Shown: positions 47,335 to 59,593 of the stretch, one piece after another
Position numbering within the stretch: position 1 is the first letter of the stretch
How the letters are laid out: each line of letters starts with the position of its first letter
Origin: Miscanthus floridulus
Taxonomy: Eukaryota > Streptophyta > Magnoliopsida > Poales > Poaceae
NCBI RefSeq assembly: GCF_019320115.1
Contig: NC_089595.1
Location: 113,605,162 to 113,669,161, forward strand
DNA length: 64,000 nucleotides
Direction: 5' to 3'
Program-made: the position numbers and the translations under genes
Notes under the pieces: model-generated
Databases searched by the model: none
The model's input: the letters and a program-made list of their open reading frames with translations, nothing else
What the model was told of the DNA's origin: nothing

Positions 47335-47907
47335 TGTCCGCCTCCTTGGCAAGGAGAGTCAGCTCGGCCACCCTCTGTTGAGCAGCAACAAGCTGGGCGA
47401 TCACATCCCCGTGCAGCCGTGCCTCTTCGATGAGGCGGTCCCAGTTCTTCTGCTCGTGAAGGAATTGGGATTTCTTCCGGCTGCGAGCGATAAGGGACTG
47501 AAAAAGATAAATGTCAGAGCACAAAAATACATGAAGAAAGAAGAATGGGAGAGGCAAGGTCAAGTGAATACCCGACCAGTGGGAACGTCGACTTCACGCA
47601 GGGCGCCCCTGGCATGGTCCAAGGCTTTTATCACGACCGCAATACCCTCGTCGAGACTCTCCCGCTCCATGCTCTCAGTGACATCGTCGAGGGTGAAGAG
47701 TGTCGACGTCGGGTCTTGCAGATTCATCCATCGGAGCAGGGGCTCGTCCCGTGTGGGCGAATGGCTGCCCCCAATGTCAGGGCCAGGGACGATTCCCTGC
47801 CGGTCCTCTCTGGCACTGCCACGATGTTCGGGGACCCCTCGGCCACGTCCCCCTCCGTCCAGCCCATGTCGGGCACCGTCACTTAGACGGTCGGTGGCAC
47901 GGATCAC
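47335..47907 (-). pseudogene. Antisense gypsy-type ORF, C-terminal fragments
   Basis: On the minus strand an upstream block (to 47560) ends ALREVDVPTG; after an intron-like GTATTC...TTTTTCAG it continues IARSRKKSQFLHEQKNWDRL and LVAAQQRVAELTLLAKEAD, a coiled-coil-like stretch. This style belongs to grass 'putative gypsy type' ORFs that accompany Transposase_28 domains. It runs into the assembly gap. The N-terminal part lies at 49890-50820, beyond a Copia LTR insertion. Confidence 0.55.
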
Positions 47908-48006
47908 GCCGCTGCCTCGGGAACCACCACGGTTGCATCCAACTGTGTCTCATCCGTCACAGCCGCTGCCACCTCTGCTGGCGTCAATAGGGCCTTGACC
48001 GGTGGT

Positions 48007-49883
48007 TGAAAGGTCCTAATATGGCTAGAGGGGGGTGAATAGCCTATTTAAAAATCTACAAATCAACTAGAGCAATTTGATTAGTATGACAAATAGTGAA
48101 ATGCAAACTTGCTCTAGCTCTATAAGGGTTGCAAGCCACATATCCAACAATTCTAGTTGCAATGATTACTAGGCACACAACTTGTAAAGATACTACTCAC
48201 TAAGAGCTCTCAATCTTCCTACTCTAAAGAGCTCCACTAGATGAACTTAAAATAACAAAGCAAGCTCTCAATTCTAATTACACTAAAAAGCTTGCCACAA
48301 CTAGTTTGCAAGAATATAAATGAGTGAGTAGGGTGATTATACCGTCGTGTAGAGGAGTGAACCAATCACAAGATGAAGATTAAGCCAATCACCGGGAGAA
48401 TACAAATGACAAGAGACAATCGATTTTCTCCCGAGGTTCACGTGCTTGCCAATACGCTATGTCCCTGTTGTGTTGACCAAACACTTGGTGGTTCAGCGGC
48501 TAAGAGGTGTTTTACAAACCTCGTCCACACGAATGGACATCGCAAGAACCTACTCACAAGTGAGATAACTCAATGACACGAGCAATTTACTAGAGTTACC
48601 TTTCAGCACTCCGTCGGAGAAGGTACAACTCCCCTCATAATCACCGAAGGCGGCCACGAACAATCACCAACTCGTGTCGATCCTTCACCGCTGCACCAAG
48701 CCATCTAAGTGGTGGCAACCACCAAGAGTAACAAGCAAAATCCATAGCGCAACACGAATACCAAATGCCTCTAGATGCAATCACTCAAGCAATGCACTTG
48801 GATTCTCTCCCAATCTCACAAAGATGATGGATCAATGATGGAGATGAGTGGGAGTGCTTTGGCTAAGCTCACAAGGTTGTTATGTCAATGAAAATGTGTA
48901 AGAGAGTGAGCTTGAGCTGGCCATGGGGCTTAAATAGAAGACCCCACAAAATAGAGCCATTGTACCCCTTCACTGGGCACTGATCAGGGTGACCGGACGC
49001 TCCGGTCCTATTGACCGGACATAGGGCTCAGCGTCCGGTCGCGCCGATGGCGGCCACGTGTCATCCTATGTTCAACAGGAATCGTTTGATCTCAACGGTC
49101 ATGACATGACCGGACGCTCTGTCATAAGTGACCGGATGCCGAACACCCAGAGTCTGGTCATTTTCAGTAAGCTCCCAAAGATGGCAAAACTTGACCAGAC
49201 ATGTCCGGTCAACCTTGACCGGACACATCCAGCGTCCAGTTAGTTACCCTGACATTTGTGCAGGTACATCAGCTCTGACCGGATGCATCCTTCTAGCGTT
49301 TGGTCAGTCAGAGGCCCAGCGTCCGATCACATGACCGACGCCAGGTCATTACTATCATGCTTGACCGAACACGCCGGTCCCCCAGAGACCAGCGCCCGGT
49401 CAGTTGTAAAATAGCAAGACTGACTCTCTATCATCTCTATCTCCTTCACCCTTGCTCGAATGTGCCAACCACCAAGTGTGTCATCTTGTGCACATGTGTT
49501 AGCATATTTTCACAAATATTTTCAAGGGTGTTAGTACTCCACTAAATCCTAAATGCATATGCAATGAATTAGAGCATCTAGTGGCACTTTGATAACCGCA
49601 TTTTGATACAAGTTTCACTCCTCTTAATAGTATGGCTATCTATCCTAAATGTGATCACACTCACTAAGTGTCTTGATCACTAAAACAAAATAGCTCCTAC
49701 ATTTTATACCTTTGCCTTGAGCCTTTTGTTTTTCTCTTTCTTCTTTTCCAAGTTCAAGCCTTTGATCATAACCATGCCATCACCATTGTCATGATCTTCG
49801 CCATTGCTCCATCACTTCAAATAGTGCTACCTATCCATGATCACTTTAATAAACTAGGTTAGCACTTAGGGTTTCATTAATTA
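48007..49883 (-). mobile_element. Copia LTR (solo or truncated), same family as the element at 351-10432
   Basis: Read on the minus strand it matches the SIRE-like LTR along almost its whole length, including the CTTCTATTTAAGCCCCATGGC promoter-region block and the GACCGGACGCT motif field. It ends in ATTAGGACCTTTCA at 48007. The 5' start (TGAAAGCTCTAG and about 20 more bases) is missing at 49883, and no target duplication was found, so it is a slightly truncated solo LTR. No internal coding sequence is attached. Confidence 0.8.
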
Positions 49884-49889
49884 AGGATG

Positions 49890-50820
49890 AGGAAGGGAAA
49901 ACTTATAAAGATGATGTACCATGATTCCGACCGCATCGGGGGATGCCCCCGCACCGGGTACACAAAATCAAGGGGGGCGCCCGCGCTGTCCCAAGAAGGC
50001 TCCATCGCCTCCTTGATGTGCTGCGTGACTTCGAAGGAGGAGAGCGCCTCCTCGGCAAGCGTCATCTCGTCGAATGATGCCCCGAGCGCCATTGCGTATA
50101 GGGGAAGCACGCACCTCATTAGTGGCGCCACCATCCTCGCACGGTAGGTGCCGATGATGCCCAACCCTTCAGGCCCCTCTCCTTCAGGATTCAGATGGTG
50201 GTGAGGTGGTCACAAATCCTCTTCTTGTCCTTCTCTGAGACACCCCACTTCCTCCATGAGTCCGGAACCTCCTCGACTAGGCACCCGGTGAACTCTGGCA
50301 AGAGGGTGGCTATGTCGTTCTTAAGATAGAACCAAAGCGAATGCCACCCTTTGTTGGAGGTTGACAGACATATTGATGGGTATTCACTGATCTAATTGTT
50401 CTAGAGTTGGATGCCAGCACATCCCATCAGCGTGTTCAGCTCATGCTTATTCTCTTGCTTCTTCTAGAGGGTGACGGTGAAGAAGTACCACCACAACTCA
50501 AAGTGGGGACTGGTCCCCTAGAATCCCTCACACAAGGCGACGAACGCCGCCATGTGCTGGATTCCATTGGGATTGAGGTGTTGTAACTCAATTTGGTAGT
50601 AGTGCAGCAACCTCGGGAGAAATTTGTGGGTGGGGGTGGCAAATCCCCGCTCATGGAAGCACATGAACGAGATGATGTAGCTGTCGGGCAGCGACAGCAC
50701 GTCCTTCTCACTGGGCAGCCACCACTCCTCGGTGGTGGTCCGTGCATAGAGAAGACCACGACGGACGAGGCCCTCCATACGCTGGAGGGTGATACCAGAA
50801 TGGCACCACGGTTCCATTAG
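49890..50820 (-). pseudogene. Antisense gypsy-type ORF with Transposase_28-like domain, N-terminal part
   Basis: On the minus strand from about 50817 it reads LVRRGLLYARTTTEEWWLP and FMCFHERGFATPTHKFLPRL, followed after a stop (50518) by TSPHFELWWYFFTVTL and further fragments with several stops. At 50147-49960 come ALPLY-like blocks such as MRCVLPLYAMALGASFDEM. This is the 'putative gypsy type transposon' domain (Transposase_28 in Pfam, as I recall). Such ORFs occur in antisense orientation near the 3' LTR of Tat-lineage Gypsy elements. Here the putative 3' LTR (51646) and purine tract lie just downstream on the + strand, in agreement. The function of the family is unknown; this copy is broken. 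Confidence 0.65.
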
Positions 50821-50994
50821 AAGATGGGGGTGGGTGGATGCAAACTCGATGGCGGCTGAGACGCAGATGCGGGGAGCATAGGCGATTGGTGATGGAGGTT
50901 GCAGATGCAAAGGCAAGGAGGCAAAGTATGAAACCCTGGGGGCGAACCTTTTGGTTTTATAGGGGCGATAGATGTGAGGAAACCAACCATCCAC

Positions 50995-51628
50995 CTAGAT
51001 CTCTGCGTCTATCATGATCCGCCACAACGTCACACCGTGGGATATGCACACGCAATCCCTATCCTTTTCTTCGAAAGATTCACTGGACGTTTTGCCTCCC
51101 CAGGCGGACCAGAACACATTACAAGTAAGAGTAATACGATCAAAATACACATCTACGGTCCATCTGGGCCTAGGAGTTCGATGGTTGGCCCATTAATGAG
51201 TCCAACAGCCGCTCCAAGCACCCTTACAATAAGGGATGGATAGGGCTAGGCCCCGCATGGGACCAGTGCCTAGGCACACGAGTGCCACATGCATCTTGGC
51301 CCATGATTGAGTCTCAGCCAGGCTAACCCTGGCCGGATCCCTGCGAACGGGATGCCGGACCCCAATCAAACTATCTAGCTAACAAACCACCAAATCTTAC
51401 AACCATACCCACGAAGGGTCCGACCTCAGCAATAAGGAATCATCGTCTTCAGGACACGCCGTGGGCAACAATGGAGGGCCAGGGCTCTTAGAGTCCTCTT
51501 TTTCGGAAAAACCTCCAAAGAAGTATTCTACTCCTCCGCAGGCTCGGGGGCTACACCCACCGGGTGTGCTCGTGCATACCTGCTGGCAAGTCAAAAAAAA
51601 AACCCAAGCCATTCTACTCGAATCGCCT
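50995..51628. other. Non-coding 3' part of a Gypsy element
   Basis: No recognisable coding sequence lies between the antisense ORF and the purine tract preceding the LTR. Confidence 0.4.
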
Positions 51629-51645
51629 GGGGGCTTGGGGGCTAC
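51629..51645 (+). other. Polypurine tract before the Gypsy 3' LTR
   Basis: TGGGGGCTTGGGGGCTAC directly precedes TGTCGAGG at 51646, the usual arrangement in grass Gypsy elements of this type. Confidence 0.6.
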
Positions 51646-52897
51646 TGTCGAGGACCAATACTAGGGTACCTGAAGAGAAGGAGCTAATGACCATCAACAT
51701 TGATTCGTTCGCGCGATCAAGAGCGTGGCCATGGGCCCTGCCTTGTCCGACCCTTGAGGGTTGGCTCTGCCTCTACTGACTCCCGAGGGCTGGCTCCCCT
51801 CGCCCGATGTCTGAGGGCTGGCTCCATCTCATCGAACGTCGGAGGGCTGGTCTCGCCTCGCCGGACGTCTGAGGGCTGGCTCTGCCTTGCTCGATGTCTA
51901 AGGACTAGCTCCGTCTCGCCCGAGCCCCGAGGGCTAGCTCCACCTCGCCCGACGTCTGCGCGTGACTCCTTTATAATGACGCGCGCAGATAACGCATGGC
52001 ACTCAAGTCAACCATAATACTGAGGACCCTACCCTGCACACCTGTAAGAAAGTACCGTCAGGCCATGCCAGAAGGGTGCTTCGTGATCTTCTAGACATGT
52101 CAGAGCCCAAACAGTGTTGTAGACGCCGACATTTGCTTTACAGTGTTGTGGGCGTCGTCATTTGCCCTCGGGCATGGATTCTTACGGAAGCTCACGACAA
52201 CCACTACGGTCCAGAAGGAAACTCGCATCATCCACAGTAACTGACGTGCAGTCACTGTGCTACCTGCTCCCTATATGGCCGTTGATCAGCACCCTGGTCC
52301 GCCGCGCCGTCCGCCGGTGCGGGATGGGACGTGACAACCCACTGACAATGCCAGGACATGGCATCATCAGCGGACAGACGCCCAGCGTGGCCCTGTCAGG
52401 GTTAGCGGACATGCGCCCGGCGTAGAGCTATCTCTGTCATCGCCTGCCTTGTCAGCGGGGCCCGCACAGAGGAAAAGGATGACCCGACGTCCTTGAAGGA
52501 CTTCCTTTGCCTCTCATTTTCCTCTTTTCTCCTATCTGTAATCCATGCTCTCCCTTGGCCTATAAAAGAGAAAGCAGGGCACCCCACTAAGGGGATCGAT
52601 TTGACCACATCACATATCACACCACATCACATCATATCAGAATCACTAGCATCGAACCTCGAACACATAGCTGAGCAGCGACCTAGCTCTCGGCATCTAT
52701 TTAATCTTTTCATCAGAGACCTAGGACCTGTCCCTCTCTCGTCTGTTTGTGACTCCTACTACGAACTTTTCAATGCTAATAACACGAGCAGCAGCCATGA
52801 ACTGGACGTAGGGACCTTGTGTCTTTTTAGCATACCATCCAGGCTAGACGCGCAATCACACAAATTCACTCGTTGGTGCTTACTCGAAACACCGACA
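51646..52897 (+). repeat. Gypsy LTR with an internal tandem array
   Basis: It begins TGTCGAGGACCAAT and ends AACACCGACA, so the ends mirror each other as LTR ends do; length 1252 bp. From about 51735 to 51958 a unit of about 29 bp (GCCTCGCCCGACGTCTGAGG plus GCTGGCTC) is repeated about seven times. A TATA-like CCTATAAAAGAG lies at about 52559. The LTR-like sequence at 47033 differs in detail, and no matching target duplication was found, so the pair cannot be declared one element. Confidence 0.65.
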
Positions 52898-52970
52898 GTA
52901 TTATTCGTTGATTTGTTGCGAGAGAAAACACCGTTCGTTCGCTGAACTAATACGGCTCATAAGACCCGCT
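52898..52970. mobile_element. MITE fragment (same type as 35279)
   Basis: TTTGTTGCGAGAGAAAACACCGTTCG-type sequence is the mirror-strand look of the CTCTCACAACAA MITE family. Only part of the element is present, squeezed between the Gypsy LTR end and the long-TIR element. Confidence 0.45.
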
Positions 52971-53446
52971 AACAGAGCCAAAGTCACAATGTAACTTTGC
53001 CTTGGTCTCCACTCTCCAACTAGCATCTAACGGCTGTACAGATTTCTAGGTCCACCAGCCCACACAGCATGCACAGTAGAGCAGCACAAAAGATTCTGAC
53101 AGTTGAAGGTAAAGCAAAAATGACCGGCAGCAACTCGCTCTCAAGAATAAACTAGCAGCCACCAAATAATATTTCTAAAAACACAAATAACTTTCTACAT
53201 TTTAGTTCACATCTATATCTACATTTTTCTTTTTTCCATATTATTTCTCTGTTCGCCTCCGCTTGATTTTTTAATTGTTTTTATTTTGCTGAGTTGAACG
53301 ATTAAACTAATGGTCTAACTCATAAACCGGAATCCTGAACAGTTTACTGTCTAATCTAATCTAAATAAAAGTATAATCTCGATAAATGTTGACATGTGAA
53401 AAATCGAGAGAGGTCTATCATTTATCATGAATTTGACTGATGGTTT

Positions 53447-53530
53447 CTACGACTGATAAACCGACTGAAACTGATTTGTTGTGAGAGAAAAACACTATAT
53501 CATAGCTGATAAGTTCAAACGAACAGACCA
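53447..53530. mobile_element. MITE fragment (same type as 35279)
   Basis: GACTGATAAACCGACTGAAAC and TTTGTTGTGAGAGAAAAACAC show the family; the outer ends are incomplete. It lies inside the long-TIR element. Confidence 0.45.
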
Positions 53531-54079
53531 TGCTAGTTATTATTAAACATGTAAAAATTCTCTCCACACATTTTTTTAATAATGAATACGGAGGGCTATT
53601 CCAATACATATTGGGTCATGCCCTACATATATCATATATGACTCCGACACATGACAATGCTTATTCAAGTTAAAACAGCTTGCATCTAACGATGATACAG
53701 AGTCTGGTTCCTAAACATGATTTCGTTGCATCGCACCGGCACATTTGCTAGTAAATAATAAATCTATAAACTAAGAGGGGTTTCTTGATCTTGATACGTT
53801 TTCAGAATTTTTTATCTTTTATTTTTTATTTTTCTTTTTCGTTTAGTGTAGTCCGCTTCATTTTTTTAGTCTTCATATTTTTTTCTATTCACTTAGATTA
53901 GGGAACCTGCCCTTCAGATTTATTGTATATAACTAACTTGGTGAACATAGAAACTGTCTCTACTCGTCTGCATACATCCTCATGTTTTATATATAACGTA
54001 TGCAAAGTTTATTGAGGTAACCTAGATAACTAAAAATTCTAATACAAATAAATCTCTTTGATCCTAAATACATGAATAG

Positions 54080-54379
54080 TAGACCTGAGCATTTTGCGGG
54101 TCAAGCCAAAAAAAAATCCCGCCCATGACCTTTCCACTGGGCAAGTCGGGCCTAATTTTTCGCGCCAGGTCCGGGTTTGGGCGGGCTGCCCGTGCATTTT
54201 ATATTGTAAATTAGCAAGAAATAGTGTTTCGGGCTGGGCTCGGGCCAAGTAAAAACTCTCTGGGCAACGAGATCTGTGCCCAGACCCTGTCCAGTAAGAT
54301 TCGTGAGCGGGTTAAAACCCATCGGGCTCAGGCCAGGCCCACGGGCTAGGTCGGGCCGGACTCAATTTGCTCAGGTATA
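54080..54379. mobile_element. hAT MITE, 300 bp, with perfect 8-bp target duplication
   Basis: The ends TAGACCTGAGCA and, reverse-complemented, TATACCTGAGCA are flanked by ATGAATAG at 54072-54079 and 54380-54387. The interior is GC-rich with CGGGCC/GGCCCG words and no coding frame. It is the best-preserved insertion in this area. Confidence 0.9.
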
Positions 54380-54792
54380 ATGAATAGGAATCTATCCCAA
54401 CAGAAAATTGTAAGAGTATAAATAATATAAGTCCATAAATAAATAGAATTTTTTTTATCTTGGTATGTTTTCATATTTTTTATTTGCTTTGTCGTTTTCC
54501 TTTCTTTCATCTGCTTCGGTTAGCGGAGTCGTTAATTTTCTAGTCTTCCTTTTTCCATCCGCTAAAATGTATAGAGCTATTTGTATTGTTTTTAGCTATA
54601 TTACTTTGTTGGCTACCAGTTTTATTTTTGACAGTGAGCTGTTGCCGGTCATTTTTGCTTCACCTGCAAACTGTCGTAATCGTTTGTTTGAAATCGCTTG
54701 TGCTGGTCTACTGTGCGTGGCCTGGAAATATGTTCAGCCGTGAGATGCTAGTTGGAGAGTGGAGATCGAGGCAAAGTTACATTGTGACTTTG

Positions 54793-55593
54793 CTTCGTAA
54801 AGTCACTGAATCCGGCTTCGAGGCAGGGACGGACCATTAGGTACTTTTAAATTTTATCGGGGGCATAAACAAACGTCAATCAGGGGCATAATAAACAAAC
54901 GTCAATACTTTCCCTATACACTACTTGAATAAACAAACGTCAATCAGGGGCATAATAGACTATTTACAGAGAAACAACATATTTCTGGAGCTAGAGCTAG
55001 ACTGTGTGCCAAACAATAGCTCTACTATGGAGCCGTTCTATAGTGGAGTTAGTGGAGCATAGCTGTAAAAACGAAAGCGGAGTAATCCTGAACACCTCAT
55101 CGATACTTTCCCTATTAGATCAGGTGAGTCCCACTTATTATTAGAAAAAAAAATACAACCAACAAATTCTCACGAAAATATGTGGGAGTCCCAAACTCTC
55201 TATACGAATTGTGGCACTAGTCAAAAATAGAAAAAAAAAATCTGCCATACCTGACCTTACGCCCAGACCGAGGGAGTATTTTTTTTTTTTTTTTTTTTTT
55301 TTTTGTAAATTTCACATCTGTTTCTGTCTAGAAATGCATTTTTTGTGGTAATGAGGAGGGAGTAACCGTTAGGCATTGTCCCTTTGCCCGTCTTCAGATG
55401 CAAACGGCGACAAATGTCTCAATAATTTTCCCTTCCAAAGGGAAAGGGCAACATTCAATCTGTTGTTTCATGTTTGGGCATTATCAGTGCTGCAATCTTT
55501 GAGCCTGAGAATACGAGGCAGTATCCTCCGGTTCTATGCACTGCACGTCTGCACCCATGTACCCTGTTCCATTTAACTTACTTTGTTTACAAC
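54793..55593. other. Intergenic stretch with short direct repeats and a poly-T run
   Basis: AAACAAACGTCAAT, often followed by CAGGGGCATAAT, occurs three times between about 54868 and 54955. A run of about 26 T lies at 55279-55304, just after a Stowaway-like end (CCGAGGGAGTA). No gene is visible. Confidence 0.55.
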
Positions 55594-56601
55594 TCGAAAT
55601 GTTAACGGGGAATTCCCCGTCGGGGTTACTGTCCAATCCCCGTCCCTATGGGGGCAAATTTTCCCCGTCCCGGTCCTCGTGAAGGCTCATAGGGAGCACT
55701 TCTTCCCCATCCCCGTCCCCGCTCGGGGATTTAATCCCCGCGGGGATCCCTATCCCCGCAACACGTGAAGCACGCTCGCCGCCGCCGTCGTGGACGCCAT
55801 CGACGAGCACCTAACAAAGCACGCCATAGTTCCACCTCGACTGCCGCGCTCGCCTCTGCTGCCGCCGAAGCCGTCGAGCTCGCCTCTGCTGGTCGGATTC
55901 GGAATAGAAAGAGGGAGAGCAAGACGGAAGAGGCCACGCTCGCCGAAGCTGCCGACGGCAGAGGCGAGCTCGAGGCAGAGGGAGAGCAAGACGCGGGGTG
56001 CCCTCGCCGTCACCGCCGCTCACCGCTCTGCTCCCCCGTTCTCCCTCAGATCTGCTCCTCCCCGTGGACGCAGGTCGCAGCGCCGCCGCACGGCCGGCCG
56101 AGCCGAGGCCGCTGCCGATGACGCCCCACGTCTTGCTCTCCACCTCGCCCCACGCACCTGCTCTGCCCTCTTCCCCTCCTCCGCTCTCTCTCTCTCCTCC
56201 GCGCTCTTCTTCTTCGCCTGGGTCACCGCAGAGCGAGAGAGCGAGATTGAGGACGGGAGCGTGCTGCGTGCGAGAGCGAGAGAGCAGCGGCGGCTGCGGC
56301 TGCGGCTGGAGGACGTGAGTGCCGGATAGGGAGTTGAGGAATTAGGGTTGGATGGCGCGTTATATATCTCCGTGACTTATTGGGCCTTTACATAGGCTAG
56401 CAAGCTGCCTGTTGCGTGCTTCACTGCTTCGCGGGGATCGGGGTCGGGGACCAGGCAACCATCCCCGTCCCCGCCATCCCTGACGGGGACAACATTCCTA
56501 CCAAATTCTTCTCCGTGGGGATTAATTCTCCTCCATCCCCGTCCCCTAATGGAAGAATTCACCACGGGGAATCGGGGATCGGGTCCCCGTTGACATCTTT
56601 A
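55594..56601. mobile_element. hAT element with GC-rich cargo
   Basis: Perfect 8-bp duplications TTTACAAC lie at 55586-55593 and 56602-56609. The ends TCGAAATGTTAACGGGG and, reverse-complemented, TAAAGATGTCAACGGGG are inverted repeats, and both subterminal regions carry many CCCCG/CGGGG words (TTCCCCGT, ATCCCCG). The centre (about 55760-56330) is very GC-rich with long overlapping frames on both strands, none with a recognised domain. This is typical of GC-rich exon or leader sequence picked up by a transposon. No transposase is present. Confidence 0.85.
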
Positions 56602-57132
56602 TTTACAACTAGGCCTGGATATAGCCAGTTCGGCTCGATACGACTCAGCTCGTTATAGCTCGTTATACAAACAAGTTACTCCCTCTGTCCTATATATTGA
56701 GTCATTCTGAGAAGTGGCGCTTGTACCAAGGACATGGATAAAGGACCTGCATACCCCTAGTATCCAATGATTCCATCAGATAAAAGAAGTGTGCTAGTAC
56801 AACCGACAGCAGATAAATTAAATGTGCATGTATTCTCCACCACCGCACTGAGTTCTTGAAAACCCACTACCTACCGTGATCAAGGCCATCCACTATAGAA
56901 TATTTATACATAAAAAATGAACCAACCCATGAAAACATCTCATTCACTCGTTTGAAAAACATATTACCACCAAATCATAGCGCCAAAACAAGAGGCGCTC
57001 TTTTTTTACACGCACAAGGCAAAACCAAAAATTTAAACCAGCAGGCGCCATTTTCACTTCTCTGGATATCAATCCACTGCCCAGGGCATCCCTTTCAACC
57101 AGTCCACATTCCACTTGAACCATTCTATTTCC

Positions 57133-59581
57133 ATGGCCATAGACTTGAATGCAACACCAGAGGAGGAAGGAGAACAAATGCCAGATCTGGACAAGGCACC
57201 AGGCGAACAAGATGTCCATGATTCCTTCCAGGTAGCAGTCAGGTGAACATCATGAAGCTCAACTTTACCTCATGTCTCCCTTGAAGGTACAGGTCTGGCT
57301 GATGAACAAGTTGGAGGGGCCAATCATAGAGGAACAACAAAATGATGTTCAAGGTAAGCACATCTGGTTCTCTCCCAAATTAAGTTTGTACTTGTTCTAA
57401 TTTTCTCTCTGATTCCTCTACTAAAATGAGCGTGCTTCGATTTTTTCCTCGTTTCTCTATCTCCTAAATTGAGTGCAGCAAGGTAATTTTATGACTTGTT
57501 GGATTAGAATTGTGTGTAGCAAAGGTTTCATGCCGTTGAAAAAGGTAGAAAAAAGTTTAATCTTGTATGACTATGAACTGTTCTCGTGTCCTAATTTAAG
57601 GCACTTAAAAGAAACATTAAGGTTGCACTTAAAAAAATTAAATTGATGAGCATGGCAGCAAAGGTAGCAAATAAAAGTAAATTTTTGTACCATGTCAACA
57701 AATATTGCACTGCTAAATCGATTCTTGTCCATTATTATTCCATCCATGTGAACCTAATTAATATTATTCCTTTCTCTATCATAATTCAAGTAGGGGTCAA
57801 GATTTTTTACTTTTTACTCACCTGAAACCACCAGACAGGTCAATATTTTTTATTAGTACAGTCCAATTTATAGGGGAGGATAACTCACAGGTGCACTTCA
57901 AATTGATAATAGAAGGTGACAATGTTGGCTACGCATTTGATTTAAATGATACGCAAGAAGGGGCACAAGACAACCTGCATGCGAGTGCATATTTTCATTA
58001 GTACCAAGGCATGTCAAAATGTATCCAAATCTATGTATTGACAATACGCACACATGATCAAATTTTTTTGGTAGGCGATGACGACATTCACTAACCGGAT
58101 GAACAAGATGCCATGGAGTTTGGTGTCTACACAGATGGTTTTGACGTCATATTTGATGAAGAGGAGTTGCCCGACTCAGATGACGAACAAGGTCGGGAAA
58201 CCCAGCAAGAAGCAGCATCAAATACGACCAAGAATTTGACACAAAAACAAAGGCAAGACATATATGAAGATTTGCTTCGGCATAGCAGTAATAGAAAATT
58301 AAAAAGAAGCAGCACAACACTTATTGCTGCAAAGTATGGTGTCCATGTGCGTACGGTACAACGGGTATGGCAGAGAGCTAAAAACGCAAGGCACAAGGCA
58401 TACCAATAGATATCGGATCAAAGAAACCTAAGAACGGCGGTCGTAAAAAAATTGAAGTGGATCTCTCAAGGGTCATTGATATTCCCTTCAACAGAAGGGA
58501 TACCATAAGGTCACTAGCCATTGCCCTCGATGTCAACAAAAGCACTTTACACATGTGGTTCAAAGCTGGAATGCTACGACGACACAGCAGCTCACTGAAG
58601 CGATATTTGAAGGAAGAAAACATGAAGGCAAGGCTACAGTGGTGTCTCTCTATGCTAGATAAAAGTACTCTGCCACATGATCCAAAGTTCATTGAAATGA
58701 AAGATATTATCCACTCAGATGAGAAGTGGTTCAATAGGACCAAGAAGAATAAGACTATGTACATGCACCCAGATGAAGATGACCCACATAGGACAGTGCA
58801 AAACAAGAATGCCATTCACAAAGTTATGTTTTATTCAAGTATTGCAAAGCCTAGGTTTGATGATGAAGGTAGATGCTATTTTGATGGCAAGCTAGGCATT
58901 TGGCCTTTTGTCCGAGAGGTACAAATCGTTGTCATTTTTTACTTTGGGCATGTAAAATAATTTTTGATGTTGCATTAATTGTCATCTAAATTTCAAGAAC
59001 CTACACAAAGAAGGAGTGGCAACAGGCCAAGGGGCACTCCAATCACAAAGACAATGAAGGTAGATAGACGCACAATGAGATCTTACATGATCACCTACCT
59101 GCTACCAGCTATAAAAGCCCGTTGGCCTCAAGAAGATAGACACAAGACAATATGGATTCAACAGGACAACGCGCCTTCGCATGTACTAGCAGATGATGCA
59201 GAATTTGCTGCTGCAGTCGCCAATACAAGCCTTGATATACGCCTTTTAAACCAGCCTGCTAATTCGCCTGATTTGAATTGCCTCGACCTTGGTTTCTTCA
59301 ATTCTCTCCGTTCGTTAACAGATAGAATCCCATCTAGAAATATGGATGACCTCATCTAGAATGTGACTACAGAATATGAAACCTATAACCCAATCATTCT
59401 AAATCGGGTGTTCCTGACACTCCAAAACTGAATGATAGAAGTTATGAAAGACAATGGAGGGAATAAGTACAAGATCCCTCACATGAATAAGGAGAGGCTA
59501 GAGACACAAGGCATGCTTCCTAAAGCTCTTAGTTGTGATAGGCACCTAGTTGAAAGGGCTTTAGAATTGTTGAGCAATTAA
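57133..59581 (+). pseudogene. Mariner transposase, DD39D plant type, with frameshift and stops
   Basis: Exon 1 (57133-57231) starts MAIDLNATPEEEGEQMPD and ends at a GTAGCA donor. A later exon (about 57890-57985) contains GYAFDLNDTQEG. The main exon (from about 58078) has IAAKYGVHVRTVQRVWQRA, DVNKSTLHMWFKAGML and the first catalytic block IIHSDEKWF. After an intron (GTACAA at about 58920 to TTTCAAG at about 59000) come IQQDNAPSH and SPDLNCLDLGFF. All three aspartates are kept. A frameshift lies near 58395-58409, and stops occur at 59357-59359 and about 59429. The terminal part, NKYKIPHMNKERLETQGMLP, ends at 59579-59581. Similar to the transposase at 38333-40224 but with a different intron position. 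Confidence 0.85.
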
Positions 59582-59593
59582 TGGGGGCTTTCA

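Larger units (their letters stand above)
52979..54792. mobile_element. Non-autonomous element with long terminal inverted repeats, Mutator-like
   Basis: The arms 52979-53205 and 54562-54792 are inverted copies over about 228 bp. Shared blocks include CAAAGTCACAATGTAACTTT, ACTCTCCAACTAGCATCT, GCAAAAATGACCGGCA and ACATTTTAG, roughly 80% alike by eye. Very long inverted ends are typical of Mutator-like elements. No transposase is present and the 9-bp target duplication was not found. A hAT MITE (54080-54379) and a MITE fragment lie inside. Confidence 0.65.

Noticed and set aside
47033..52897. One complete Gypsy element from the TGTCGGG start to the CCGACA end
   Set aside because: The two LTR-like starts differ, flanking bases do not form a duplication, and an assembly gap lies between.
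55765..56329. Several overlapping ORFs in the GC-rich hAT centre
   Set aside because: Open frames on both strands are expected from high GC content; none has a recognisable domain.
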